From: Nocardia anocheti
GTDB taxonomy: Bacteria > Actinomycetota > Actinomycetes > Mycobacteriales > Mycobacteriaceae
Assembly: GCF_029675105.1 (NCBI RefSeq)
Contig: NZ_JAQQFV010000008.1
Span: 124,001 to 188,000 of the forward strand
Length of the DNA stretch: 64,000 nucleotides
Reading direction: 5' to 3'
The translations under genes were made by a program, and so were the position numbers. Shown here in pieces: positions 49,449 through 58,346 of the stretch (the stretch's first letter is position 1; the number at the start of each line of letters is the position of its first letter). A model generated the notes under the pieces. That model was not told the DNA's origin. It did not search any database and saw nothing but the letters and a program-made list of their open reading frames with translations.

Positions 49449-49481
49449 TGGAACGTTGTTCCAAACTGGAACAGCGTTCCA
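49449..49481. promoter_or_regulatory. Two matching palindromes, probable TetR operators
   Basis: TGGAACGTTGTTCCA at 49449-49463 and TGGAACAGCGTTCCA at 49467-49481 have identical 6-bp arms with 18-bp centre-to-centre spacing. They sit between the divergent TetR and monooxygenase genes. Confidence 0.85.
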
Positions 49482-49504
49482 CACAGCTCACGGAGGGATC
49501 CACC

Positions 49505-50617
49505 ATGACAGTCACGATCATCGGAGCGGGCCTGGGCGGCCTCACCCTCGCCCGCGTCCTGCACGTCCACGGCATCCCCGCGACGGTCTACGAGGCCGAG
49601 ACCTCGGCGGGCGCCCGCACCCAGGGCGGTCAGCTCGACATCCACGAACACGACGGCCAGTTCGCCTTGGCGGCGGCCGGGCTCGCCGACGAGTTCCGCG
49701 CGATCATCCACGTGGGCGGCGCGGCCTCCCGCATCCTCGACCGGCACGGCGAGGTCCTGCTCGACGAGCCCGACGAGGACAGCAGGCCCGAGGTCCTGCG
49801 CGGGGATCTACGCCGGATCCTGCTCGACTCCCTGCCCGCCGGGACCGTGCGGTGGGGCAAGAAGGTGACCGGCATCGGGCCGCTGGGCGACGGACGGCAC
49901 GAGGTGACCTTCGCGGACGGCTCGTCCACCCGCACCGATCTGCTCGTCGGCGCCGACGGCGCCTGGTCGAAGGTCCGCCCGCTGGTCTCCGACGCGCGGC
50001 CCGAGTACGCGGGCGCCGTGTTCGTCGAGACCTATCTCCACGACGTGGACCGCGCGCACCCGGTCGCGGCCGCGACGGTCGGCCGGGGCGGCATGTTCGC
50101 GCTCGCGCCCGGCGAGGGCATCTCCGCGCACCGCGAGGCGGGCGACATCCTGCACACCTATGTCGAGTTGGCGCGTCCCGCCGACTGGCTCGACGACATC
50201 GACTTCGCCGACCCCACCGCCGCGCTGACCCGCGTCGCCGCCGAATTCGACGGCTGGGCCCCCGAGCTGATCGCCCTGATCACCGACGGCGACACCCCGC
50301 CGGTCCCCCGCCCGATCCACGCCCTCCCGGCCGGACACCGCTGGGACCGCGTCCCCGGCGTCACGCTGCTCGGCGACGCCGCGCACCTGTCCCCACCGGC
50401 GGGTGACGGCGCGAACCTGGCCATGCTCGACGGCGCCGAACTCGCCCTGGCCCTGGTCGCGCATCCCGGCGACACCGAGGCCGCCCTCGCGGCCTACGAG
50501 GCGGTGCTGTTCCCGCGCAGCGCTGCGGCGGCGGTGGACGCGCACCGCATCCTGGAGCTGTGCCTGGGCGCGAGCGCACCCACGGGATTGGTCGACTTCC
50601 TGAGCGGGGTCGGCTGA
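49505..50617 (+). CDS. FAD-dependent monooxygenase, TetX-like
   Basis: This 370-residue group A flavoprotein monooxygenase has the FAD motif GAGLGGLTLA at residues 7-16, and LRGDLRRILLDSLP and DLLVGADGAWSKVRP segments. GDAAHLSPPAGDGANLAML near residue 290 gives the second FAD contact. GGQLDIHEHDGQFAL resembles TetX, which inactivates tetracyclines, but substrate range cannot be fixed by sequence. ATG 49505 starts the Rossmann strand. Divergent TetR control is indicated by the palindromes upstream. Confidence 0.85.
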   Translation: MTVTIIGAGLGGLTLARVLHVHGIPATVYEAETSAGARTQGGQLDIHEHDGQFALAAAGLADEFRAIIHVGGAASRILDRHGEVLLDEPDEDSRPEVLRGDLRRILLDSLPAGTVRWGKKVTGIGPLGDGRHEVTFADGSSTRTDLLVGADGAWSKVRPLVSDARPEYAGAVFVETYLHDVDRAHPVAAATVGRGGMFALAPGEGISAHREAGDILHTYVELARPADWLDDIDFADPTAALTRVAAEFDGWAPELIALITDGDTPPVPRPIHALPAGHRWDRVPGVTLLGDAAHLSPPAGDGANLAMLDGAELALALVAHPGDTEAALAAYEAVLFPRSAAAAVDAHRILELCLGASAPTGLVDFLSGVG

Positions 50618-50693
50618 GCGCGGCGGGTGGCCCGTCTCACAGGACCCGACCCACCACCACCACGGCAATCCCCCGACTACTAAACTCGCCCGC

Positions 50694-51815
50694 ATGACCA
50701 GTGCGTTCCCGACGATTCCCGCCGACCTCAAGCCCGCCGACGGACGGTTCGGCTGCGGACCCTCCAAGGTCCGCCCGGAGCAGCTGCAGTCCCTGGTGAC
50801 TGTCGGTGCCTCGGTGTTCGGCACCTCCCATCGCCAGAAGCCGGTCAAGGACGTGGTCGCGCGCGTTCGCAACGGCCTGCGTGAGCTGTTCTCGCTGCCC
50901 GAGGGCTACGAGGTCGTGCTCGGCAACGGTGGCACCACCGCGTTCTGGGACGCCGCCGCGTTCGGCCTGATCCGCGAGCGTTCGCTGCACCTGACCAACG
51001 GCGAGTTCTCCTCGAAGTTCGCCTCGGTGGCCAAGGGCAACCCGTTCATCGGCGACCCGATCGTGGTGTCGTCGGAGCCGGGCAGCGCGCCCGAGCCCGT
51101 CTCGGACCCGAGCGTCGACCTCATCGGCTGGGCCCACAACGAGACCTCGACTGGTGTGTCCATCCCGGTCTCGCGTCCGGCCGGTTCGGAGAACGCGCTG
51201 ATCGCCATCGACGCCACCTCCGGCGCGGGCGGCCTGCCGGTGAACATCGCCGACTCCGACGTCTACTACTTCGCCCCGCAGAAGTGCTTCGCCGCCGACG
51301 GTGGCCTGTGGATCGCGATCATGAGCCCGGCCGCGCTGGCCCGCGTCGCCGAGATCAAGGAGTCGGGTCGCTGGACCCCGGAGTTCCTGTCGCTGCCGAT
51401 CGCCATCGACAACTCCACCAAGGACCAGACCTACAACACCCCGGCGCTGGCCACCCTGCTGCTGTTCGCCGACCAGATCGAGTGGATGAACGCCAACGGC
51501 GGCCTGGACTGGACCGTCAAGCGCACCCTGGACTCGTCCTCGCGCCTGTACTCGTGGGCCGAGTCGAGCTCCTTCGCCACCCCGTACGTCACCGATCCGG
51601 CGCACCGCTCGCAGGTCGTGGGCACCATCGACTTCGACGACGCGGTCGACGCGGCCCAGGTCGCCAAGATCCTGCGCGCCAACGGCATCGTCGACACCGA
51701 GCCGTACCGCAAGCTGGGCCGCAACCAGCTGCGCGTGGGCATGTTCCCGGCCATCGATCCGGAAGATGTTTCGCAGCTGACCCGTTCGATCGACTGGGTC
51801 GTCGGACAGCTCTGA
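50694..51815 (+). CDS. serC: Phosphoserine transaminase
   Basis: This 373-residue PLP enzyme converts 3-phosphohydroxypyruvate to phosphoserine in serine biosynthesis. It belongs to the actinobacterial SerC type: FGCGPSKVRPEQ start, GTSHRQKPVKDV, and the PLP-lysine region YYFAPQKCFAADGGLW. Position matches Rv0884c, three genes before the RNA methyltransferase. A long stem-loop follows the stop. Confidence 0.95.
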   Translation: MTSAFPTIPADLKPADGRFGCGPSKVRPEQLQSLVTVGASVFGTSHRQKPVKDVVARVRNGLRELFSLPEGYEVVLGNGGTTAFWDAAAFGLIRERSLHLTNGEFSSKFASVAKGNPFIGDPIVVSSEPGSAPEPVSDPSVDLIGWAHNETSTGVSIPVSRPAGSENALIAIDATSGAGGLPVNIADSDVYYFAPQKCFAADGGLWIAIMSPAALARVAEIKESGRWTPEFLSLPIAIDNSTKDQTYNTPALATLLLFADQIEWMNANGGLDWTVKRTLDSSSRLYSWAESSSFATPYVTDPAHRSQVVGTIDFDDAVDAAQVAKILRANGIVDTEPYRKLGRNQLRVGMFPAIDPEDVSQLTRSIDWVVGQL

Positions 51816-51830
51816 GATAAGACCGCAATC

Positions 51831-51879
51831 AGCGCCGGTGCGCGGCGAGGTATTAGCTTCGCCACGCACCGGCGCTTTG
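51831..51879 (+). terminator. Hairpin terminator after serC
   Basis: GCGCCGGTGCGCGGCGA and TCGCCACGCACCGGCGC form a 17-bp stem (one G-U pair), a 10-nt loop and a following TTTG. It starts 16 bp after the serC stop. Confidence 0.8.
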
Positions 51880-52116
51880 CCATGTGTTCGCAATATTTGC
51901 TTTTCTCGAGCATCGCTAAATGATGTTGATCCATCACCAAAGTCCCTGCACAGGACCGGAATTCGAGTGGGGAGCCGCTCAGATTAGCCGGAGCGGGAGC
52001 CCCCGTGCGCGATTTCGGTCGTGCGTGTCTGCTGCGGCGGGCAAGTAATGTGCACTACTGTCTAGGAAAGTGGGCGGTGTCCTTGCAGACGGAGCCGACT
52101 CGATAAGGAGGTAACG
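51880..52116. other. Intergenic region upstream of sepH
   Basis: This stretch holds no gene. It is AT-rich at 51890-51950, a probable promoter zone, and ends in an unusually strong ribosome-binding site AAGGAGGT at 52105-52112, five bases before the GTG start of sepH. Confidence 0.5.
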
Positions 52117-53121
52117 GTGCGTGAACTTCGAGTGATCGGGGTGACGCCCGACTCCACGCACATCGTGTGCAGCGACATCGAGTCCGGTACCAAGTTCCGA
52201 CTGCCCGCCGACGACAAGCTCCGCGCGGCGGCGCGTGGCGACCTCGCACGATTCGGCCAGATCGAGATCGAAACGGAGGCGTCCATGCGTCCTCGCGATA
52301 TCCAGGCCCGTATTCGAGCCGGTGCGTCCGTCGAGCAGGTCCAGGCGGAATCGGGCATGCCCGCCACCAAAGTCGAACGTTTCGCCTACCCAGTGCTGCT
52401 CGAGCGCGCTCGCGCCGCGGAACTGGCGCAGAAAGCCCACCCGGTGCGGCCCGACGGCCCCGCCGTGGAGACGCTGCACGAGATCGTCACCGCGGCCTTC
52501 GCCGAGCGCGGCCACACCATCGAACAGGCCGAGTGGGACGCCTGGAAGGACGAGAAGGGTTTCTGGGTCGCGCAATTGCAGTGGCGGCACGGTCATTCCG
52601 AGATCGCCGCGCACTGGCGCTACCAGCCCGACGCGCACGGCGGCTCGGTCTCCCCGCTCGACGACCCGGCCACCGACCTGATCGACCCCGACTTCGGCCG
52701 CGCGCTGCGCGGGCTGGCCACCATCCTGCCCGAGCCCGCCGCACCGGTCGTCGAGCCGCCGATCCCGGTGGAACCGCGTCCGCGCGAACAGCTCGCGCCC
52801 ACCGCGCGCCCGGCCGCCCGGCCGCAGCCGAAGTTCGACGAGTTCTACGAGCAGCGTCAGGTCGCCGCGGGTGGTGGCGCGGCGGCGATTCCGGCCGCGC
52901 CGGTCCCCGCCGCGGCTCCGGCCCCTGCCCCCGCGCCCGTTCCGGCGACGCCGGTGCCCGCGGCCCCGAGTCAGCCGGTGGCGCAGCAGGAACCGCCGAC
53001 GGCGGACGAGCCGGTGGCGGTCGACAAGCCCGCCCCGAAGCCCGCTCGCCCGAAGCGCGGCAAGGCGCCCATGCCGTCCTGGGAAGACGTCCTGCTGGGC
53101 GTCCGCAGCTCAGGTCACTAG
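52117..53121 (+). CDS. sepH: Cell division regulator SepH (DUF3071)
   Basis: This 334-residue protein begins MRELRVIGVTPDSTHIVC with the N-terminal DUF3071 domain to about residue 170, including the HTH-like RDIQARIRAGASVEQVQAES. A proline/alanine-rich linker follows to about 310, and a short conserved end reads RGKAPMPSWEDVLLGVRS. SepH stimulates FtsZ assembly in Streptomyces and mycobacteria. Position matches Rv0883c. The GTG start has a near-perfect Shine-Dalgarno site. Confidence 0.93.
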   Translation: MRELRVIGVTPDSTHIVCSDIESGTKFRLPADDKLRAAARGDLARFGQIEIETEASMRPRDIQARIRAGASVEQVQAESGMPATKVERFAYPVLLERARAAELAQKAHPVRPDGPAVETLHEIVTAAFAERGHTIEQAEWDAWKDEKGFWVAQLQWRHGHSEIAAHWRYQPDAHGGSVSPLDDPATDLIDPDFGRALRGLATILPEPAAPVVEPPIPVEPRPREQLAPTARPAARPQPKFDEFYEQRQVAAGGGAAAIPAAPVPAAAPAPAPAPVPATPVPAAPSQPVAQQEPPTADEPVAVDKPAPKPARPKRGKAPMPSWEDVLLGVRSSGH

Positions 53122-53166
53122 CACCCCGCGCGACATCTCGCCGGTGGCGGGACAGGAGGTGGGTTC

Positions 53167-53889
53167 ATGCGATCGGCTTCCACGCTCTGGTACATCGACA
53201 CCGCCGATCCGTTGGCGGTGCTGAAAGAGGGCCCCGACCCCGATCCCGAGGCCGCCGCGGCCCTGGCCGGGCAGCTCTACGCCGAGCACGACGTGCGTCC
53301 GATCATGATCGGCACGCTCGAGGGCTGCGCGGCCCCGGACCGCGACGAGGTCTACATCGGGTGTTACCCCGGCTTGACAGTGGTGTGCACGGCCGAGGCC
53401 GCGCTGGTGGAACCGACCAAGCTGCCCGATCTGCTGGTGCGGCCGTTGGCCTCGGAGCACACCTTCCTGGTGTCGTTCGATTCCTCGGTGCACTGGGGCG
53501 CGTTCGCGCATTGGGAGCGTGGGGAATTCCGGCGTTCGTTCAGTTCCACCCGCGTCGACATCCTGGAGAACGAAGGGCTGCCGATGGTCTGGGAGCGGCC
53601 GTACTGGGCCGGGGAACATCCGGTGCCGTGGCGCGGGCCGGATCATCCGGAACCGCAGTCGCTGCCGTTCGACCCGCCGGAGTTCGCCGACGCGGCCAAT
53701 GACGAATGGCTCGGTTTCCGCTATCTCGGCACCGGCGAGGAGGAACTGACGCCGGGCTCGGTGGCCGTCTGCGGATTCACGCTGTATCCGAAAGGGCGGG
53801 CGCCGCGGCTGCCGGAGCGGCAGGTCAGCGAACCGCGCCATCGGCACGGGTTGTTCGGCTGGCTGCGCGGCGGCGACCGGGTGCGGTGA
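53167..53889 (+). CDS. DUF6928 family protein
   Basis: This 240-residue soluble protein, beginning MRSASTLWYIDTADP, fits the DUF6928 family of actinomycetes. Segments such as VSFDSSVHWGAFAHWERGEFRR and WERPYWAGEHP are typical. No catalytic motif is recognised. It lies 45 bp after sepH in the same direction and could share its transcript. Confidence 0.78.
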   Translation: MRSASTLWYIDTADPLAVLKEGPDPDPEAAAALAGQLYAEHDVRPIMIGTLEGCAAPDRDEVYIGCYPGLTVVCTAEAALVEPTKLPDLLVRPLASEHTFLVSFDSSVHWGAFAHWERGEFRRSFSSTRVDILENEGLPMVWERPYWAGEHPVPWRGPDHPEPQSLPFDPPEFADAANDEWLGFRYLGTGEEELTPGSVAVCGFTLYPKGRAPRLPERQVSEPRHRHGLFGWLRGGDRVR

Positions 53890-53901
53890 GCGCCGGAGCG
53901 G

Positions 53902-54204
53902 TCAGCGCAGGCCGCTGAGCCCGTCGACGACGACCGCCAGCCAGCCCAGCACCAGGCCCACCGCGGCCCCGGCGAGTACCCAGCGCACCACCGGCGTGTA
54001 GCGCCAGCGCCAGGCCGTCGGCGCCACGCCGAGCACCGCGACCACGTTCACCGCGACCGCGAGCAGCGGATGCACGGCGGCCAGCGCGGCGCCGAAGGCG
54101 TACACCGCGGTCGCGCCGAGGGCGGCGACCAGCACGATGACGGTGCACCCGGCCGCCCACGGGACCGAATCCGGTTGCGCGCGATAGGGACCGTCGGGCT
54201 TCAC
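53902..54204 (-). CDS. DUF2537 membrane protein (Rv0882-like)
   Basis: This 100-residue protein has about three membrane helices (VIVLVAALGATAVYAFG, LLAVAVNVVAVLGVAP, WVLAGAAVGLVLGWLAVVV). It matches the DUF2537 family and Rv0882 by position. The start overlaps the stop of the RNA methyltransferase by four bases, so both are co-translated. Confidence 0.85.
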   Translation of the reverse strand: MKPDGPYRAQPDSVPWAAGCTVIVLVAALGATAVYAFGAALAAVHPLLAVAVNVVAVLGVAPTAWRWRYTPVVRWVLAGAAVGLVLGWLAVVVDGLSGLR

Positions 54205-55004
54205 GAGGTCCGCACCCGCTCGTAGAACGCCATCGCGGCGGCCGTGGCGACATTGAGCGAATCGGTCCCCGGTGACATCGGGATGCGGGCGCGCACATCG
54301 GTGGCGCGTATGGCCTCCTCGGTGAGCCCCGGGCCCTCGGCCCCGAGCAGCAGCGCCACCTTCTCCCCGGTCATGGCCGTGGCAAGGTTCACCGCCGCCG
54401 GATTCGGGGTCAGCGCGATGATCTGGAAACCGCGCTCGCGCAGCAGGTCCAGGCCGCCCGGCCAGGACGGCAGGGTCGCGAACGGCACGCGCAGCACGTG
54501 TCCCATCGAGACCCGCACCGCCCGGCGATACAGCGGATCGGCCACCCGATCACCGAACAGCACCGCGTCGGCGCCCAGGCCCGCCGCGTTGCGAAACATC
54601 GAGCCGAGGTTCTCGTGATCGTTGACGCCCTCGAGCACCGCCACCGTGCGCGCCCCGTCGAGCACCTCGGCCGGGGTGAGTTCGGCGGGCCGGGGCGCGA
54701 CGGCGAGGACACCGCGATTGAGGTGGAAGCCGACGATCTCGGCCATCACCTCGGCGGTGGCACGGTAGTACGGGATGTCGCGGTCGGCGAGATCGTCGAC
54801 GAGTGCCTCGTAGCGTTTGCCGACCCCGAGCAGCGCGGTGGGCGCGAACCGGGACGCGAGCATGCGCTGCACCACGACCACGCCCTCGGCGATCACCAGC
54901 CCCTTGCGGCCGGGCAGGTCGGGTCGGCGATCGGCGGAGGACAGATCGCGGAAGTCGTCGACCCTGGGGTCGGCGGAATCGTCGATGTCTATCACTGCGG
55001 CCAC
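54201..55004 (-). CDS. TrmH/SpoU family RNA methyltransferase
   Basis: This 267-residue protein has the SPOUT fold: NHENLGSMFRNAAGLGADAV, LLLGAEGPGLTEEAI and the knot-ending IPMSPGTDSLNVATAAAM. A substrate-binding N-terminal domain is present, so it 2'-O-methylates ribose in rRNA or tRNA with SAM. Position matches Rv0881. GTG 55004 was chosen since the longer frame adds an unrelated leader into the next gene's start region. It overlaps the DUF2537 gene. Confidence 0.92.
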   Translation of the reverse strand: MAAVIDIDDSADPRVDDFRDLSSADRRPDLPGRKGLVIAEGVVVVQRMLASRFAPTALLGVGKRYEALVDDLADRDIPYYRATAEVMAEIVGFHLNRGVLAVAPRPAELTPAEVLDGARTVAVLEGVNDHENLGSMFRNAAGLGADAVLFGDRVADPLYRRAVRVSMGHVLRVPFATLPSWPGGLDLLRERGFQIIALTPNPAAVNLATAMTGEKVALLLGAEGPGLTEEAIRATDVRARIPMSPGTDSLNVATAAAMAFYERVRTS

Positions 55005-55029
55005 GCGCTCATCCTGGCATGCTGGAGAC

Positions 55030-55431
55030 ATGAAGGTCGTACAGTTGATCTTGAACATTCTCTGGGTGGTGCTGTGCGGCTTCTGGATGGCCCTGGGCTA
55101 CCTGTTGGCGGCGCTCATCTGCTTCATTCTGATCATCACCATCCCCTTCGGCATCGCCTCGCTGCGCAACGCGGGCTATGTGCTGTGGCCGTTCGGGCGC
55201 ACGGTGGTGAGCAAGCCGAGCGCGGGCGCGGGCTCGCTGATCGGCAATGTGATCTGGTTCGTCTTCGCGGGCTGGTGGCTGGCGCTGGGCCACATCACCA
55301 CCAGCATCGCCCTGGCGATCACCATCATCGGCCTGCCCTTCGCCTGGGCCAATCTCAAGCTGGTGCCGCTGGCGCTGTTCCCGCTCGGGCACGAGGTGGT
55401 CGCCTCCGACGACGCGCGGGCCCAGGTCTGA
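55030..55431 (+). CDS. YccF family membrane protein
   Basis: This 133-residue protein has two similar halves, each with GLPFAWANL- or IPFGIASLRNA-like motifs and paired membrane helices. This is the DUF307/YccF layout. Function is unknown. ATG 55030 starts the first helix segment. It is divergent from the RNA methyltransferase and convergent with the MarR gene, abutting its stop codon. Confidence 0.9.
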   Translation: MKVVQLILNILWVVLCGFWMALGYLLAALICFILIITIPFGIASLRNAGYVLWPFGRTVVSKPSAGAGSLIGNVIWFVFAGWWLALGHITTSIALAITIIGLPFAWANLKLVPLALFPLGHEVVASDDARAQV

Positions 55432-55863
55432 CTATTCGGATCCGGCGACGATCTGGTTCATGATCGCGACCGCCTGATCCAGCACCGCGAGCTGCTGCGG
55501 ATCGAGCACGGCCAGCTGATCGGTCATCCACGCCTCGCGCGCGTGGGTCTCGTCGGCGATCAGGGCCCGGCCCGCGGACGTCAGCGAGACGATGATCTGC
55601 CTGCCGTCGGTCGGATGCGGGCGGCGATCCACCAGCGCCAGGTCGGCCAGCGAGGCGATGACGCGGGTCATCGACGGCGGTTGCACGCGCTCCTTGCCCG
55701 CCAGGGTGCCCGGTGTCATCGCGCCGTCGCGCGCCAGCGTGGCGAGTGCCGACAGCTGGGTGAGCGAGATCTGCGCGTCGGTACGACGGCCGCGCAGGTG
55801 TCTCGTGAGCCGCACGATCGCCAGTGAGAGGTCACCGGCCAGGGCGCGGACGTCGGATGGCAT
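55432..55863 (-). CDS. MarR family transcriptional regulator (Rv0880-like)
   Basis: This 143-residue MarR protein, the same length as I recall for M. tuberculosis Rv0880, has an HTH around residues 55-80 (LAGKERVQPPSMTRVIASLAD) and the wing DGRQIIVSLT with the conserved DxR. Position matches too, next to the DUF2530 gene on one side. ATG 55863 was preferred to GTG 55869. Its regulon is unknown. Confidence 0.9.
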   Translation of the reverse strand: MPSDVRALAGDLSLAIVRLTRHLRGRRTDAQISLTQLSALATLARDGAMTPGTLAGKERVQPPSMTRVIASLADLALVDRRPHPTDGRQIIVSLTSAGRALIADETHAREAWMTDQLAVLDPQQLAVLDQAVAIMNQIVAGSE

Positions 55864-55931
55864 TGTCACAGTGCAGAACTCTACGGTACGTCCGGCTGCC
55901 AGATCGGGTTTCACCCGGCTACTGTTTGGGT

Positions 55932-56192
55932 ATGGAAGCCGGACGCGTCACCCCCGAGATTCCGCACCTGCCCCGATACCTGGTCGACCCGCGCCCGGTC
56001 GTGCTCGCCGGATTCGTCGCCTGGATCGTCGCCACCGCCCTGTCGTGGCTGGTCCCGGCCCTGGCCGACGCCCGACCGGTGTGCCTGATGGGGCTCGCGG
56101 TCGGGGTGCTCGGCTCCTCGATCTTCCTCGCGCAGCGCCGGTCCGCCCGTCGCGGCGACAAGGGCGCACAGGTCGGCCTTCAGACTGATTAG
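55932..56192 (+). CDS. DUF2530 membrane protein (Rv0879c-like)
   Basis: This 86-residue protein has two membrane helices (VVLAGFVAWIVATALSWLVPAL, LMGLAVGVLGSSIFLA) and a basic tail (RRSARRGDKG). It matches the DUF2530 family and Rv0879c by position. It is divergent from the MarR regulator and its 3' end overlaps the ceramidase stop by four bases. Confidence 0.85.
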   Translation: MEAGRVTPEIPHLPRYLVDPRPVVLAGFVAWIVATALSWLVPALADARPVCLMGLAVGVLGSSIFLAQRRSARRGDKGAQVGLQTD

Positions 56193-58228
56193 GCGCTGAC
56201 CTGGAACTCCGCACTCGTCCCGACGACCGGACGCAGGGTGCCATCGGCCTGGAGAACATCCACGAAATGCACGAAGCGGTGTAAACCCGGCTCGACAGTC
56301 GCGGGGACATCCCAGGTGAATCGCGCGAGCGAGATCGCCGGACCGCCCGAGCTCCAGTGGAACCGCACGTCCCACTCCCCCTCGTTGGCCACCCGCACCC
56401 AGTCCCCCGCGCCCGTGCGGCGCTGCACCTCCAGGAAGGTGCTCCCGCGCCGGGGATTGTGCTTGGGATGCGCCGAGACGAACTCGACCGACACCCGGTC
56501 GCCGCGCGCGGTGTCGACCGGCTGCGCGAGCACGTCACCGAAGTCGCGCCCGGGTGGTGTCGCGTCCGGGCCGGGCACGGTCGCGAAGCTCGGTTGCAGC
56601 GCGGAGACATCACGCGGCGCCGGACCCCGTCCCACCGCCGCGCCCGCGACGAACGCTTCGGCCACCCGGGTGAATTCCTGCACATAGCCGCACAGGGTGT
56701 AGCGCCCGAACAGGGTCGAGGCGCCCTCGTACTGCTGCGCGTCGTACTCCTCCGGAGTGGTCACGTACTCGTGGTAGCCGTTGGCGTAGCCCTGGAGCAA
56801 CACCTGCTCCACCGCGACGCCGAGCACCGCGGCCACCGCGCGTCGCACCCGCAACCCCGCGACGATGGTGAACTCCGCACCGGCCGCGGCCAGATACAGC
56901 GTACCGATCCGGACCAGCTGCACCGGAACCACATTCGGCACCCACGGCACCGGCGGCATCAGCCCCAGCGGCGCGAAGATCGCCTTGGGGGCCTGCGCGT
57001 CGGCCAGCCAGGCGGGATGCGGCTGGTCGATACCGCCGAGGAAATCGACCATCGGATTGTGCACGCCCTCGGGGATCGGCCCGCCGGGCAGGCCGGGACC
57101 GTCCTCGACACTGCCCGCGGCCAGCGAGACACCGGCGGCGGCGGGCGAGGTGCGGCGCGGGGCGCCGTCGGGAGTGAAGCGGCCGTCGACGGGCAGGTCG
57201 GCGAGGTCGATATAACAGAGCAGCGCGCCGACCGATCCGGTCATCGGGACCGCTTGTCGCGCGGCCGCTTTCGACGCGTCGTATTGCCGTTCGCCGATGA
57301 TGCGGGTGTTGGCGAACTCGTCGGTGGTCGGGCCGTCACCCGGGCGCAGGTTCAGATTCGGTGACATATCACCGGCATTGGTCTGGGCGAAGGCGGCGAT
57401 GTAGTCGGGCCTGCCGTCCAGATGCCGGACGCCGTGCTCGAGCTGCTCGGCGGCGTAGCTGGCATAGCCCTTGTTGTCCGAGCTGATCAGGCGGTTCGCG
57501 TTGGTCATCGAGGTGTTGTGGGTGGCGAACCAGGTGAGCGCGCCGACCTCGCGCCCACCCCGCCGGAAGACCAGCGTCGTCACCGCCGGGTCGACGGCGT
57601 CCGGGAAGGCCGCGCGATCCTCGGCGGGGTTGCGGTCGAAGGCCACCCGCGAGCGGTTGACACTCGCGTCGCGCAGGTGCGACCGGCCCACGGCGATCGT
57701 GCCCGGCCCGTAGTCGGCGTCGGCGGCCGCGATCGCCTCGACGATGCCCGCCACCTCCGCGTCGTAGACCTGCTGCTGGAATCCCAGCGTCGCCAGGGTA
57801 TAGGCGTAGTCGTGGGCCGATCCACCACAGCTCGCGTGGGTGTGGGTGGAGGTGAGCACGACATTGCGCTCGGTGTATCGATCACCGAAACGTCGGGCGA
57901 GCGCGAGCAGAACACCGCTGTGCACCGATCCGAACACCGCGCCGTTCTCCACCGCCACATACGCGATGCGATTCTCGCCCTCGCCGATGACGAAAGCGCG
58001 GGCGCGCGGACGTAGATGAATTCCGGCGGTGGTCTGCTCGAGTTGTGAATAGCCCATCATGCCGCATTCCGCGGCCGGACCGGTGAGATCCGCGATCCCG
58101 GTTCCGAATTCGAACCCATCGCTTTTCGGATTCGCGCGAGCGGCGGGCGAACCCAGCGTCGGCACGAGTGGCACGGCGGTGACACTCAGCGCCGAAGCGG
58201 CGAGCACAGTGCGGCGGGACAGGGACAT
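56189..58228 (-). CDS. Neutral/alkaline ceramidase, Tat-exported
   Basis: This 679-residue protein is a neutral ceramidase that splits the N-acyl bond of ceramides. The N-terminus has a twin-arginine signal (SLSRRTVLAASAL). The nucleophile is Ser289 in NAGDMSPN, and TSTHTHASCGG carries zinc ligands. The C-terminal beta domain ends in WDVPATVEPGLHRFVHF. Secretion suggests use of external lipids. It is divergent from a TetR regulator. ATG 58228 gives a normal Tat leader; upstream codons extend into the intergenic region. Confidence 0.93.
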   Translation of the reverse strand: MSLSRRTVLAASALSVTAVPLVPTLGSPAARANPKSDGFEFGTGIADLTGPAAECGMMGYSQLEQTTAGIHLRPRARAFVIGEGENRIAYVAVENGAVFGSVHSGVLLALARRFGDRYTERNVVLTSTHTHASCGGSAHDYAYTLATLGFQQQVYDAEVAGIVEAIAAADADYGPGTIAVGRSHLRDASVNRSRVAFDRNPAEDRAAFPDAVDPAVTTLVFRRGGREVGALTWFATHNTSMTNANRLISSDNKGYASYAAEQLEHGVRHLDGRPDYIAAFAQTNAGDMSPNLNLRPGDGPTTDEFANTRIIGERQYDASKAAARQAVPMTGSVGALLCYIDLADLPVDGRFTPDGAPRRTSPAAAGVSLAAGSVEDGPGLPGGPIPEGVHNPMVDFLGGIDQPHPAWLADAQAPKAIFAPLGLMPPVPWVPNVVPVQLVRIGTLYLAAAGAEFTIVAGLRVRRAVAAVLGVAVEQVLLQGYANGYHEYVTTPEEYDAQQYEGASTLFGRYTLCGYVQEFTRVAEAFVAGAAVGRGPAPRDVSALQPSFATVPGPDATPPGRDFGDVLAQPVDTARGDRVSVEFVSAHPKHNPRRGSTFLEVQRRTGAGDWVRVANEGEWDVRFHWSSGGPAISLARFTWDVPATVEPGLHRFVHFVDVLQADGTLRPVVGTSAEFQVSA

Positions 58229-58273
58229 CAGGCGACTCCTTCGCAACTTCCGTTTCGGAGACAACCACATCAA

Positions 58274-58289
58274 CTGGTCATATGTCCAG
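58274..58289. promoter_or_regulatory. Possible TetR operator between ceramidase and TetR genes
   Basis: CTGGTCATATGTCCAG is a near-palindrome (14 of 16 positions symmetric) centred in the 118-bp divergent region, 46 bp before the ceramidase ATG. Confidence 0.5.
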
Positions 58290-58346
58290 GATTTCGGCCG
58301 GATCGGCGAATTGACTGTTCGCGACGCGAGCGCTTAACTCGCACAC

